A stretch of DNA of 64,000 nucleotides from Pseudomonas aylmerensis (GTDB lineage Bacteria > Pseudomonadota > Gammaproteobacteria > Pseudomonadales > Pseudomonadaceae), in contig NZ_MAUE01000017.1 in NCBI RefSeq assembly GCF_001702265.1, positions 1 to 64,000 of the forward strand. Direction: 5' to 3'. A program made the position numbers and the translations under genes. Numbering within the stretch: the stretch's first letter is position 1; each line of letters starts with the position of its first letter. Below the pieces are notes generated by a model, which had not been told where the DNA came from, did no database searches, and saw only the letters and a program-made list of their open reading frames with translations. Below, in pieces: positions 28,722 to 38,154 of the stretch.

Positions 28722-31700
28722 TCAGTGTTCAGCCGAGAGGTCTACCTGCGCTCCAGACGTATCATTTTCATCTTCGCTGACGGTGTACCAGGCCCAGTAG
28801 GTGATTTGCCGTAGTGTTTTCCTGGCGGTGAGGGTGCGGGTGGGGCGGCCGAGGGAGTCATGGAACTGCCTGTCGCCAGGCAGGAACTGCTGCAGGGACT
28901 GACCGTCGATGTACCGGTGGCGGTCGGCGTAATAGGTGCGATACACCCGCATGATCCGCCCCGTGGGGCTGTACTCGGTGTGTTCGCTGACACACCAGCG
29001 CGGATCAGCCTGAACCGTCTGGATGGCGCCGTCCTTGACCGTCAGGTCCGCGTTGTCGCCCACCGCACAGGCCGGCCCCGGCTCAGCTTGTTGTTTGCTT
29101 TGCAAGATGCGCCCGAAGCCGTCATGGGAGACCAGGCTCATGTGGATGAGCTGTTCCTGATCGTGGGTATAGCGATCAGCTGCCAACATCAGGCTTCGTG
29201 CCGGTTCGCGCCGGGCCTTCTGGATCAAGTCGGACAAGGCTTTCTCGCTCGCACTCAAGGCGCTGGCCTTTTTTTTCAGGCGCAACCGGGCGGTGGCGCG
29301 TATGTGCCCGTCTGGTGAGACATAGCGCTGGGTGACCCAGTGCGCCTGCCTGTCCGTTGAGGCGATCGAACCCATCCAACTGAACGGGTCGTAGAGCCAG
29401 GCACGGGCGGCCTCGCCGAGGATCGTTGCGGGTGCTTGAATGGCGGATTCGATGGATGCGTCTACCGGCCGTCGATACGCCGACAATGGCCCGAAGCCGA
29501 CGGACGTTGCCGATGCTTGCCCGTTGATGCTGGTCGCGAGCAAGCGACCGAACGCATCGTAGAGCGCTTGCTCGGTCGTGCCATTTGGATCGGTGATGCT
29601 GATCGGCTGGAGCAGGCGGTAGTCATGCTGGACGCGGGTGATGCAGCCGTCGGGTTGTTTGACCTGGATGACCTGAAGCCCGTAAGGGTCATAGGTCAGC
29701 GTGGTTTCGCCCTCGGCCTGAGTCAGGCGCCAAGTGTGTAGACGAAAGAAGTGTTTGGCGTTGAAGTAGCGCGGAAACTGACGGCGAATCGACCAGAGGG
29801 GGGACGATTGGCGTTCCTGGTCATTGGCATGAAAAAACAGCGCCATGGGCCGGTAACCGATTCGGCCCAGGCGGCTCGGCAGGTCTTCGGCGGGTTGGCC
29901 GGGCATGTCGGGAATTTTCTCCAGCGCCTGGAGCGCGTTGGGGGCCAGTTCAGCGCTTTCTTGATAATCCGCCAGCCCCTGGAAGTTTGCTGTTCCAGGG
30001 GGCAAGGTTTGCCCTTTGCCGCCCGGTTCGCGGTAGTGCTGGATCGTCAAGCCGCTCAGCTCGCGCGGTGCTTGTGGCCCCAGTGGACCAGAAAGCCGGT
30101 CGATCAAACTCTCGTAGCGGATAGCCGACGCGTTCAGCCCCGCAGGTGGCTGCCCGTCAGGCAGGGTCCAGGCGTTGGTGCGTTGACGATAGGGCAATCC
30201 CAATCGCCATTGGTCGTCGTTGGGTTGATGAATCCACTGCGCCAAGGTTTCGCGCAGATAAAACACCTGCTGAGCCGGGTCGTGGGTGTCACGCCACCAT
30301 TGTCGCTGATGCTCATCCTCGAGCAGTGCCGGTGGTGTATCACTGACCGTCTTTCGCCGCGCGCCATGCACCGTGACGCTGTGGACCAGGCTGGCGTAGG
30401 CATCCCAGCGCAAGTTGACCTGGTGTTCGCAGACCGGATCATCGGGCACCTGTTCGTACTGATAATGCACCGACTCCAGCGTCAGCGGCAGCATTCGCGG
30501 CCAGGGTTGCGAGCCGGATGCCGGGGGCAAGCGACGGACCAGATAGCGGTACTGCTGCACCGAATAGGGTGTGCTGTTGGCCGGGTCAAGGGCGAACACT
30601 TCCACCCGCAGCGGCAAGCCCCTGAGCGCGTAGGTTGCCGCCCGTGTCTCCGGTGGCGTGGGCGACGCGATCACGCGGTCGTGATGGTCGGTCGGTTGCG
30701 GCTGTTGGGGGGCATCGTGTGTCGCCAGCAAAGTGCGGCCGAGCGTGATGGCGTCAGGGTCGTGCTGGCTGTAGTCGTCCTTGGGCATATCCAGCGCCTG
30801 GCCGGTGTGAAACCAGCGTTTGGTTTGCGTCCCTGCTCCGGGCGCGTCATGGGTGCCGGTCTCGATGTCGGTTTGAAGCAGCAAGCCAAAACCCTGGAAG
30901 GCGCGTTCATGGGGGGCGTAAAACCCTTGGCGATAGCTGAAATGCTGGGTCAGTGTGTGATGATTGATCTCATCGCGCTGCCTCTGGCGTTTAACCAGGG
31001 TCAGTGCGAAGGGCAATCGGCAGACGGCCTGCCTGCCTTCGGCTTGGTGCTGCCTTTTCTCGTCCAGCCATTCCTGGGCACTGCTGCGGTAGCTCACCTC
31101 TACTTGGGCGCCCAGATTGTTGTTGGTAATGCTGAGTAGACAAGGCCTGCTATCAAAAAAATCGTAGCGCCAATGGCGAGGGTGTGGGTGCGTGACGCTG
31201 ATGATCAGGCTGGCGTAACCGTTGCCTTGCAGGTCCGCCACGCTCACCTGGCATAAGGCGTCGTGCTGAACGCCTGATGGCCAGGGTAAGACCAACGGGG
31301 TTTTGGCAAAGCCATTGCCTCCCTTGTTGGTGAAAATGCGTACCTCATGGGTCGTCAGGTACAGCAAGTCGCTGGCACCGCAGCCATCCAGATCCGCCAG
31401 CAACACGTTGGAAGCATTGAACGTCGTTTCCCTGAAAGGCAAGGTGGCCAATACTCTCCCTTTACCGAATCGCCCATGGCCCAGGTTGGGCCAGCATTTG
31501 ATTTCGTTGTGTCGTATACGCACCAGGTGCTGCTGGCCGCTGCCAAGTATGTCGCTGAAGCCAACCCAGTCGGCGGAAGAACCGAGGAAGGACGGTAAGT
31601 CGTCGCCGTCGATCGTGTGCGCCTGCTCGATGCCCTGCTGGAAACCGCTATGCCGGTTGGCATACAGGCGCACGCTACGCGGGCCCACCAGTGCGATATC

Positions 31701-33251
31701 AGCCAAGCCGCTGCTCATCAGGTCGGCAAATATCGCATGGGTGTGTAAGAACTCCACCGGGAACGCATCGAACCGTACGAACCCCGCGTCTTTGCGTTGG
31801 GGGGCCAGGCTGAAGAAACCGCTCATGCCCGGTCGGGCCAGGACCCATTCCAGCCGACCGTCGCCGTCGATATCGAGCAAGGCCTGATAGACCGGGCGTG
31901 AACCGTCCGCCACGGGAATAGCCGGCAGTTCTTGAGCGGGAGCGTACGTCACCCCATCGCCTGTAGACGCCTCATCTCGCTGGGGTGCCCGGTAGTACCA
32001 GGCTTGATCACCGCGGTACAAGATTCCCGGTAAGCCCTCGCCGAATAGATCCACCAGTTGATAGCGCTGGCCGTCATTGAGACCGGGCACGTCCACAAAA
32101 CGCTGGTAGCGGCGGGCATCCAGTTTCAGGCCTGAGTATTGATACAGATATTCTTGCGGCGGCAGGCTGGTGAGCGTTCCCTGGGCGTCAACGGCCTGCT
32201 CGTGTACCGCTAGCAAGGTGTTGAGCCCGTTGGGAAAGGTTTTGTGTTCGAACCGCAGGCGTTTGACCAAGACGGGGGAGGGGCCCATGTCGGGGGCATC
32301 TGCAAAGGCGTGAAACATCAGGATTTGCCGACACAGTCGCAGCGTTCGTAGTTCAAAACCGTAGATGAAACTGGAAAACGGGTCTTCGCGTGGAAGCCAC
32401 GGGGTGAGCGCGTCGTAGGAAGGCAACTTGTCGTTGGCGGTGGTGCGTTGACCGTAGTCGAACAGCAGGTAAAAGTGCCACGCCTGACGGGACAAATCGT
32501 CATTCTTGAGCAAATACAGCGTCTCTTTTTCCCTCGCCATGACGTTGCCGTAACACACTTTATGCAGATAACGCTGGGCCCGGCTGTCATGGGGTTCCGT
32601 GCGAGTATCGGTCTCGGCCAGGTATTGGTAACCGATATGCTCGCCATGGGCGTTCAGGCTTTCCTCAAGCAGCCATTGCGCCACATGGCTCAGGTTATCG
32701 GGATCAGCGATACGCGCCGCAGGCGTTTTGCCGTACACATGCCGGCTGCCGTCAGCCGCCTGGATCAGCCAGAACCCGGCCGCATCGCCCTCTGAACGCC
32801 AATGCTCGATGCGCTCGAAGCGCTGTTCGACCCTCGGAAAGTAGCGCGTGACGACGTAGTGGCGGCCTAGCGGCACCTGGTCAAAACTATCGCGTTGTGT
32901 CTGGACAAGCGTGCCCGCGGCGGTGCGTTCGGGCATCCATTGCTGTGCATCCGGACCCTGGAATGTATCGGCTGCGGTGTAATCGGGGACGCCCTGCTGG
33001 GTACGCCGTGTGACGGCACCCGGATTGACGTCCCAGCCGAAACCGAACGCACTGTTACCCGCCGTGCTGCGATAGATCAGCGACAACGTAGGTGCATAAC
33101 CACGGCCAAGGGAAATCGGCAACCCAACCTCAAAAGTCGCCGTGCCATCAGCGCCCACGTTGCCCCAGCCTTTGGCGACGCCCTCGATGGCGGAGCTGGC
33201 TTTAGGCAGCGATGGCACCTTGAGGGGCGATTCATTCGCCTGAGTGCTCAT
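28722..33251 (-). CDS. Tc toxin subunit B (TcaC/TcdB-like)
   Basis: A 1509-residue protein with an SpvB-like N-terminal region (VGLPISLGRGYAPTLSLIYR, FGFGWDVNPGAVTRRTQQG), a beta-propeller-like middle (repeated IDGDGRLEW, LADLDGCGASDLLYL) and TcdB-type middle and C-terminal regions ending in RHS-like strands (TLTYDPYGLQVIQVKQ). Length and order match Tc B subunits, which bind the C protein to form the toxin cocoon and dock on the A pentamer. ATG 33251 has GGAGTGAAAC upstream, and its first bases overlap the TcaB stop (ATGA), so translation is coupled. It is convergent with the C-subunit gene. Confidence 0.95.
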   Translation of the reverse strand: MSTQANESPLKVPSLPKASSAIEGVAKGWGNVGADGTATFEVGLPISLGRGYAPTLSLIYRSTAGNSAFGFGWDVNPGAVTRRTQQGVPDYTAADTFQGPDAQQWMPERTAAGTLVQTQRDSFDQVPLGRHYVVTRYFPRVEQRFERIEHWRSEGDAAGFWLIQAADGSRHVYGKTPAARIADPDNLSHVAQWLLEESLNAHGEHIGYQYLAETDTRTEPHDSRAQRYLHKVCYGNVMAREKETLYLLKNDDLSRQAWHFYLLFDYGQRTTANDKLPSYDALTPWLPREDPFSSFIYGFELRTLRLCRQILMFHAFADAPDMGPSPVLVKRLRFEHKTFPNGLNTLLAVHEQAVDAQGTLTSLPPQEYLYQYSGLKLDARRYQRFVDVPGLNDGQRYQLVDLFGEGLPGILYRGDQAWYYRAPQRDEASTGDGVTYAPAQELPAIPVADGSRPVYQALLDIDGDGRLEWVLARPGMSGFFSLAPQRKDAGFVRFDAFPVEFLHTHAIFADLMSSGLADIALVGPRSVRLYANRHSGFQQGIEQAHTIDGDDLPSFLGSSADWVGFSDILGSGQQHLVRIRHNEIKCWPNLGHGRFGKGRVLATLPFRETTFNASNVLLADLDGCGASDLLYLTTHEVRIFTNKGGNGFAKTPLVLPWPSGVQHDALCQVSVADLQGNGYASLIISVTHPHPRHWRYDFFDSRPCLLSITNNNLGAQVEVSYRSSAQEWLDEKRQHQAEGRQAVCRLPFALTLVKRQRQRDEINHHTLTQHFSYRQGFYAPHERAFQGFGLLLQTDIETGTHDAPGAGTQTKRWFHTGQALDMPKDDYSQHDPDAITLGRTLLATHDAPQQPQPTDHHDRVIASPTPPETRAATYALRGLPLRVEVFALDPANSTPYSVQQYRYLVRRLPPASGSQPWPRMLPLTLESVHYQYEQVPDDPVCEHQVNLRWDAYASLVHSVTVHGARRKTVSDTPPALLEDEHQRQWWRDTHDPAQQVFYLRETLAQWIHQPNDDQWRLGLPYRQRTNAWTLPDGQPPAGLNASAIRYESLIDRLSGPLGPQAPRELSGLTIQHYREPGGKGQTLPPGTANFQGLADYQESAELAPNALQALEKIPDMPGQPAEDLPSRLGRIGYRPMALFFHANDQERQSSPLWSIRRQFPRYFNAKHFFRLHTWRLTQAEGETTLTYDPYGLQVIQVKQPDGCITRVQHDYRLLQPISITDPNGTTEQALYDAFGRLLATSINGQASATSVGFGPLSAYRRPVDASIESAIQAPATILGEAARAWLYDPFSWMGSIASTDRQAHWVTQRYVSPDGHIRATARLRLKKKASALSASEKALSDLIQKARREPARSLMLAADRYTHDQEQLIHMSLVSHDGFGRILQSKQQAEPGPACAVGDNADLTVKDGAIQTVQADPRWCVSEHTEYSPTGRIMRVYRTYYADRHRYIDGQSLQQFLPGDRQFHDSLGRPTRTLTARKTLRQITYWAWYTVSEDENDTSGAQVDLSAEH

Positions 33252-36200
33252 GTTTCACTCCTGCCAGGCCTGGCCGTGTAGCGCACATGAATGATGATGT
33301 CGGTGATGGATTCAAGCAGGTTTTTTTGTTGCAGCGGATTGGGAAAGTTCAAGCGCCAGCACGATACCGCCCCCGTGTATTCAAACGGCAGGTAGCGTGG
33401 ATCGTTGTCGAAGTTGAGCGTAAACAGGCCGTTGTCGTCCAGGCCGCGTGACAAGGCGATTTGCTGGTGTGCCCTGAAGTCGGTCCTGAGGGTGCCATCG
33501 GGCATCTGGAGTTCGTTTCGGGTCTGGGTCAGTGTTGCCTTGATGTCTTCATAAGGTCCCAGCAAGGCGGGTAGTGTGACGCTGACATGCTTGATCCTGC
33601 GCAGGGTCTGCCCAGGGTAGTCCTCATCCAGGAGCGCTTGAGTCAGGGCGAAGCTGATGGTGCCGCTGCTGACCAATTGCGCTTTATGTTCAGTCCAGGT
33701 TTTGGCAGGCGCGGTGATTTCGAAGGTCTGTTGGCCGGTCGCGACCTGACACTCGATCAGGCGATGGCGCAGTGACATGGTTTTGCTGATTTCCAGCTCG
33801 CGAGGTGTGTGTTGCAGGTACGCGGTGTTCATCTTCACCAGGTTCAGTTTCAAGCTTTCCGCGCTCAGCAGTCCTCGGCAGGTGTGATGCCAGGCCCCAC
33901 CTTGAAAGAACTGCCGGCTGTCGGTGGTTTCGTACTGCCAGCAGGCTTCAGCGGCCAGGCACAGGGAGTGGACGTTGTCATACAGCGCGTAATAGAACGT
34001 GCTCAGTTGGGCCGTGAGCCATTGATAGAGCTGGGTCCCGGTAAAGCGCATGCCGAGTAATTGGTAGGCTGACTTGGCCTGGGCCAATGCGGTGTGGGCA
34101 CTGCGTAGTTGCAGGCGAGTGGCTTTTTCCTGCTCGGCATGCACCAGCAGCAGGGTGTCGATCTGGGCCAGTTCCAGGCGAGCCTGTTGTTCGGCGTGGG
34201 CCCATTCTTGAGCGCGACGATTTAACTGTTCAGTGCGCTCCAATTCGTTACCGTTGGCGCGGGCGATGTTGGCTTCGCCCTGGGCGAAGGCCTGATAGGC
34301 ATGAAACGCCCCCTCCCAACGCATCCCTCCGGACGACGTGCCGAAGATATTCGGCAACAGCATGGCGGCGCCGGCGCCTATACCGGCAATCGCGACTTTT
34401 CTCTCCCAGGCGGCGCTCTCCAGATAGTGTTGGCCGGCCGAAATTTCACCGGTGCTGATGCCTTCGCTGAGCTGACGTGTCAGGAAGTCCAGTCGCCCCT
34501 CGACGATTGCTCGGCTGCAACGCAGGGCATCTTTATTTTTTTCATCGATGGCAACGGCCTGGGTCTGTTGGGTCAACACCAGTTCGGCCAACTGCCAGGC
34601 GTTTTGCTGTTGCACCTCAAGGTAGTGCGCCTGTTCCTTGCGCTCGATCAAGGTGAGCAGCGTGGTGCCGAACTGCGCCAGGCTGTCGACCGCGCTCAAG
34701 GCGTGCCCCAGCATGACCTGGAACCGGTAGTGACCCACTTCAGGACGGACCGGTGGCAATGTACTGGCGTCACCCGCAGCGCCCTGTGCATTTCGCGTCA
34801 GCAGGGCGGCAGGGGACAAGGGGGGCGCAAAGAGTGTCTGGCGCAATGGCTTGCCGGAAATATCCAGATGATGGCGAAGCCCGTGCAGGCGACTTTCCAA
34901 TATGTCCCAGCGTGCGACCAGTTGCGTGTTCAGCGGGCGGAACAAATAGGGGCTGTCCATGAGCCAAGTGTGTTGCCCAGTGGTCTTGCAGTGCCGGGAC
35001 AGTACGGTGGTGTATTCGGGTTGATGTTCCAACTGGCGGATGGCCTGGGAGGACACCGTCGCCAGTGCGTCCAAGGTGCGGGAGGTCCAGGTATCGGCAC
35101 GTGTGACCGTCGGGCGCATGCCGAGCAGGTTCTGCGCCTGGATGTACCAGAGTTTGGCTTCGGCCAGGCTGTCGGGGCTCACTTGGCGATAAGCTGCGTC
35201 GCCCCGGTTGATCAGGATATCCACATTGAAGTGGTACAACGCCTTACGCAGGTATGTCGGAAAGCTGAGAGCCAGGTAATGCGGGCTCTCGGGGTGTTGG
35301 CAGGCGAAGCTCAGTTCTACCGGGTTGCCTGGCAGGGCACTGAGGGCCCCGGTGTCTGGGTGGAGTGGGTCGAACAGGGCGTGCAACCAGGTCTGGGCGT
35401 GAGCGTATTGCTGCTGCTGGTTGAAGTAATGGGCGATGGTCCAGGGTAAGTAGATAAACAGTTCGCGCAAATTTTTACCGTGCGCGCCCTGGAAATCCAG
35501 GGGCGCGGGGGCGGCGTCCGCAGTCAGTGCCGGTTCCGTCCAGTCATCCGGGGAGCGTAAAAATACCGGGTCGAAGCCGAGTGTGGCGTGTTGGGTCAGT
35601 TGACTCGCCACCGTGGTGTTGAGTCGGATGGCCGGGACACTCGGGGCGAAGCTTGTGGAAAAATCAATCCACTCGTGGGTCGCTCCGGTGTTTTGCTGGT
35701 GGCGCGTAATTCGTGGGGAATGCGCGGGCTTGTCGACGGCAACGGAGGTGGCAAGGGCGCATTTGACGGCCTTGAGCGCATAGCCGAGGACAGTCACCTG
35801 GTTCTCTCTGCTCTCAAGCGTGATGACCCCATGGATCAGCGTGATGGCTGATGCGGGTTGCTCATTGGGTAACTTTACCCGCGTACTCGCCAGGTGCCCG
35901 GCTGCGAGTTCGGGGGAGGCGCCTACCAGACTCTCGTGATCGAGGTCCGAGTCGTTGAGGATTTGGGCAGTGTTGTTATTAATGGCTTGCGGAGTGGGCA
36001 CGTCCTTCAGTTTGGATTGCATGATGACGTGCTTGTAGAAACGCAATGTCGGCGTGAAAGTGTTACCCAGCTCCAGCCTCACGTCATTCACGAAGTGCAG
36101 TTTTGGGTTGGCGACTTCATCACCTGGCAGGTGGTAGCCGCTGTAACGGTCGAGTATCACCAGGAAGGGATCCTGATGATGGGTATATAAGTGGAGGAAT

Positions 36201-38119
36201 GCATTTTTGTTGAGAAACTTCCCTGCCAGGGAGTATTCGAAGATGGGAAGGTATTGGTCGGTATGCCCGGGTCTCGGGTCCGGCCTTGATTTCATCTCTT
36301 TCTCAAGCCTGAACAATATGGAGTCTTTGTCATAAATGGCATTGGAATAGCTTTTTCCGGTCTTGGGGTTTTTAAAGAACATCGAGTGATACGTGGCGTC
36401 TGCACTGGGATGTATCGCGCAGTCGATCCTGATGACCGAACCGCTGATGAGTTCAACTTCGGCCAAGGTCGAGTCATGCAACGCCGACTGGGTGCTCAGG
36501 GTAATGCTCATCTCGGAGTACCGGGATGCAAGGGTGATGCTGTACGTCTGCAGAAAGGGCTTGACGATTCTTGAGGTGAAGACGAATTCGTTGGTGGCGG
36601 GATCAAAGGCGGTGGTGGCTGTATCGGCGGCGACTATGGCTGTGCTTTTGGATTCAAAGTCCCACGTTCGCTGATCTTCGATCTGGGGTGTTTGAGCGTC
36701 CAGGACTACCGTTCTTTCGTCTTGTTCCTGCGCCAGGCGTGTCTTGAACTGTAAGTTGTCTTTGTTTATATCGAAAAACAGACGGAAGTATTGGTGAGCG
36801 AACGGCGGAAGTAACACGCTGGAAAACAGGTTGTCTTTGTCGACGCCGCCCAACAACGCTTTCTGTAGTGGCGTGTTTTGTGTGGATTCATAGGCTTCCA
36901 GCAATCGGAGGGCTTCCTGCGCTACGGCTGAACCTGGCACGATTTTGTAGCGGCCGGGGCTGCCTGCGCTGGCGACGATTTTTATGCTCAATGACTGATC
37001 GATACTGATGGCTTGGAAGAATTCGCCCATTTGATCGCTGCCATGATTCAGCGTGTTGGCGCGTATACCCAGGAACAGGGTGTGAGGAGAGCGGCTATCG
37101 ACTACGGCAATGGTCTGCGTAATACCGATAAGTTGCGCTGGCGTGAGTGCGTTGATGCCCCGCGTGACGCAGTGCTCTTCTAGCCCCGTGTGCGCAAAGC
37201 TCCAGGTGCCATCCCGTTTTTTATAGGAAAAGCACAGGCGAAACTTCACGAACTGGCTGTTCAGCCATTCAGCCTGGCGTTGTTTTTCATCCCCGTCCTC
37301 TTCGTTGTCGCCATTGCCATTGCCCTGTGCCTTGAAGGAGTGGTGCGGGGCCGGCTTGATGATCTCGGCCCAAACCATAAATAGCCGCTGATTGAACAGG
37401 ACGGGACGGATACTGTGGGCCGGTGTATCGGCGCCAAACGTCAGGTTGATGGGTTTCCAGTCTGTCCAGGCCAGAGGTGCAGGCGCGTCGGGGTTGGCGG
37501 TCGAGCGTTTGGACAGGTCCAGCGAACGCCAATAATAGATGCTGTCGGTGGCGGACTTGCCGACGAAATAATAAGTGCTGGTCTCCAACTGTCCGACATT
37601 GCCATCAATGTAGCCATTGAGCGTTTGAATGCTGGCGACCTCTTCGAACCGTGACAGGAAGCCTTGCACGGCCTTCAGTGCGGTGTCGGGTTGGAGTCGA
37701 TGCTGTTGGAGTTCGTTTTCCAGTTGCGCAAAGCTGTCGCTCTTGTCTTCGCGCAGCGTGGGGTCGAGGAAATTTTGCGGGTGATAGCGCAGTTGCTGGC
37801 TGGCGCTCCAGAGGGGGTAAGTGTGCAGGGAGTTCTGCCAGGCCAGGGTCTCGTGTGGCGACATGCCCGGGGTCTCATAACCCGGTTCGAGGCCTGAGTG
37901 GATCCGGTTTATGTAGTGTTGCAGGCTGGTGATCGCACTGGCGACCGGGCTGGTCGGCACTGCTTCGCTGACTTGTACGTCCAGTAGCCAGTAGTCGTAC
38001 AGGTCGTTGGGTGTCTGCAACGCGTCTTTAAGGTCGGCGCTGATGCAGTGAGCCAGATAGTAGCTCAGCATGGCATCACGCCTGGCTTCATTAAGCCGTT
38101 GGTCGAGGTTCTCAGACAT
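33248..38119 (-). CDS. tcaB: Tc toxin subunit A, C-terminal half (TcaB-like)
   Basis: A 1623-residue protein equivalent to the C-terminal part of TcdA. It begins with a helical region, then the neuraminidase-like segment (TYYFVGKSATDSIYYW), receptor-binding inserts, a long helical pore-forming region (for example QAFAQGEANIARANGNELER and QARLELAQIDTLL) and the C-terminal TcB-binding domain (YLPFEYTGAVSCWRL, ITDIIIHVRYTAR). It would form the pentameric translocation channel with TcaA. Start chosen at ATG 38119 (MSENLDQ), which has AAGGA at proper distance; ATG 38125 sits directly on that RBS. It is 35 bp after TcaA and overlaps the B gene by four bases. Confidence 0.93.
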   Translation of the reverse strand: MSENLDQRLNEARRDAMLSYYLAHCISADLKDALQTPNDLYDYWLLDVQVSEAVPTSPVASAITSLQHYINRIHSGLEPGYETPGMSPHETLAWQNSLHTYPLWSASQQLRYHPQNFLDPTLREDKSDSFAQLENELQQHRLQPDTALKAVQGFLSRFEEVASIQTLNGYIDGNVGQLETSTYYFVGKSATDSIYYWRSLDLSKRSTANPDAPAPLAWTDWKPINLTFGADTPAHSIRPVLFNQRLFMVWAEIIKPAPHHSFKAQGNGNGDNEEDGDEKQRQAEWLNSQFVKFRLCFSYKKRDGTWSFAHTGLEEHCVTRGINALTPAQLIGITQTIAVVDSRSPHTLFLGIRANTLNHGSDQMGEFFQAISIDQSLSIKIVASAGSPGRYKIVPGSAVAQEALRLLEAYESTQNTPLQKALLGGVDKDNLFSSVLLPPFAHQYFRLFFDINKDNLQFKTRLAQEQDERTVVLDAQTPQIEDQRTWDFESKSTAIVAADTATTAFDPATNEFVFTSRIVKPFLQTYSITLASRYSEMSITLSTQSALHDSTLAEVELISGSVIRIDCAIHPSADATYHSMFFKNPKTGKSYSNAIYDKDSILFRLEKEMKSRPDPRPGHTDQYLPIFEYSLAGKFLNKNAFLHLYTHHQDPFLVILDRYSGYHLPGDEVANPKLHFVNDVRLELGNTFTPTLRFYKHVIMQSKLKDVPTPQAINNNTAQILNDSDLDHESLVGASPELAAGHLASTRVKLPNEQPASAITLIHGVITLESRENQVTVLGYALKAVKCALATSVAVDKPAHSPRITRHQQNTGATHEWIDFSTSFAPSVPAIRLNTTVASQLTQHATLGFDPVFLRSPDDWTEPALTADAAPAPLDFQGAHGKNLRELFIYLPWTIAHYFNQQQQYAHAQTWLHALFDPLHPDTGALSALPGNPVELSFACQHPESPHYLALSFPTYLRKALYHFNVDILINRGDAAYRQVSPDSLAEAKLWYIQAQNLLGMRPTVTRADTWTSRTLDALATVSSQAIRQLEHQPEYTTVLSRHCKTTGQHTWLMDSPYLFRPLNTQLVARWDILESRLHGLRHHLDISGKPLRQTLFAPPLSPAALLTRNAQGAAGDASTLPPVRPEVGHYRFQVMLGHALSAVDSLAQFGTTLLTLIERKEQAHYLEVQQQNAWQLAELVLTQQTQAVAIDEKNKDALRCSRAIVEGRLDFLTRQLSEGISTGEISAGQHYLESAAWERKVAIAGIGAGAAMLLPNIFGTSSGGMRWEGAFHAYQAFAQGEANIARANGNELERTEQLNRRAQEWAHAEQQARLELAQIDTLLLVHAEQEKATRLQLRSAHTALAQAKSAYQLLGMRFTGTQLYQWLTAQLSTFYYALYDNVHSLCLAAEACWQYETTDSRQFFQGGAWHHTCRGLLSAESLKLNLVKMNTAYLQHTPRELEISKTMSLRHRLIECQVATGQQTFEITAPAKTWTEHKAQLVSSGTISFALTQALLDEDYPGQTLRRIKHVSVTLPALLGPYEDIKATLTQTRNELQMPDGTLRTDFRAHQQIALSRGLDDNGLFTLNFDNDPRYLPFEYTGAVSCWRLNFPNPLQQKNLLESITDIIIHVRYTARPGRSET

Positions 38120-38154
38120 AGTCATTCCTTGAGTCTGCTGATTGAGATGCAGCG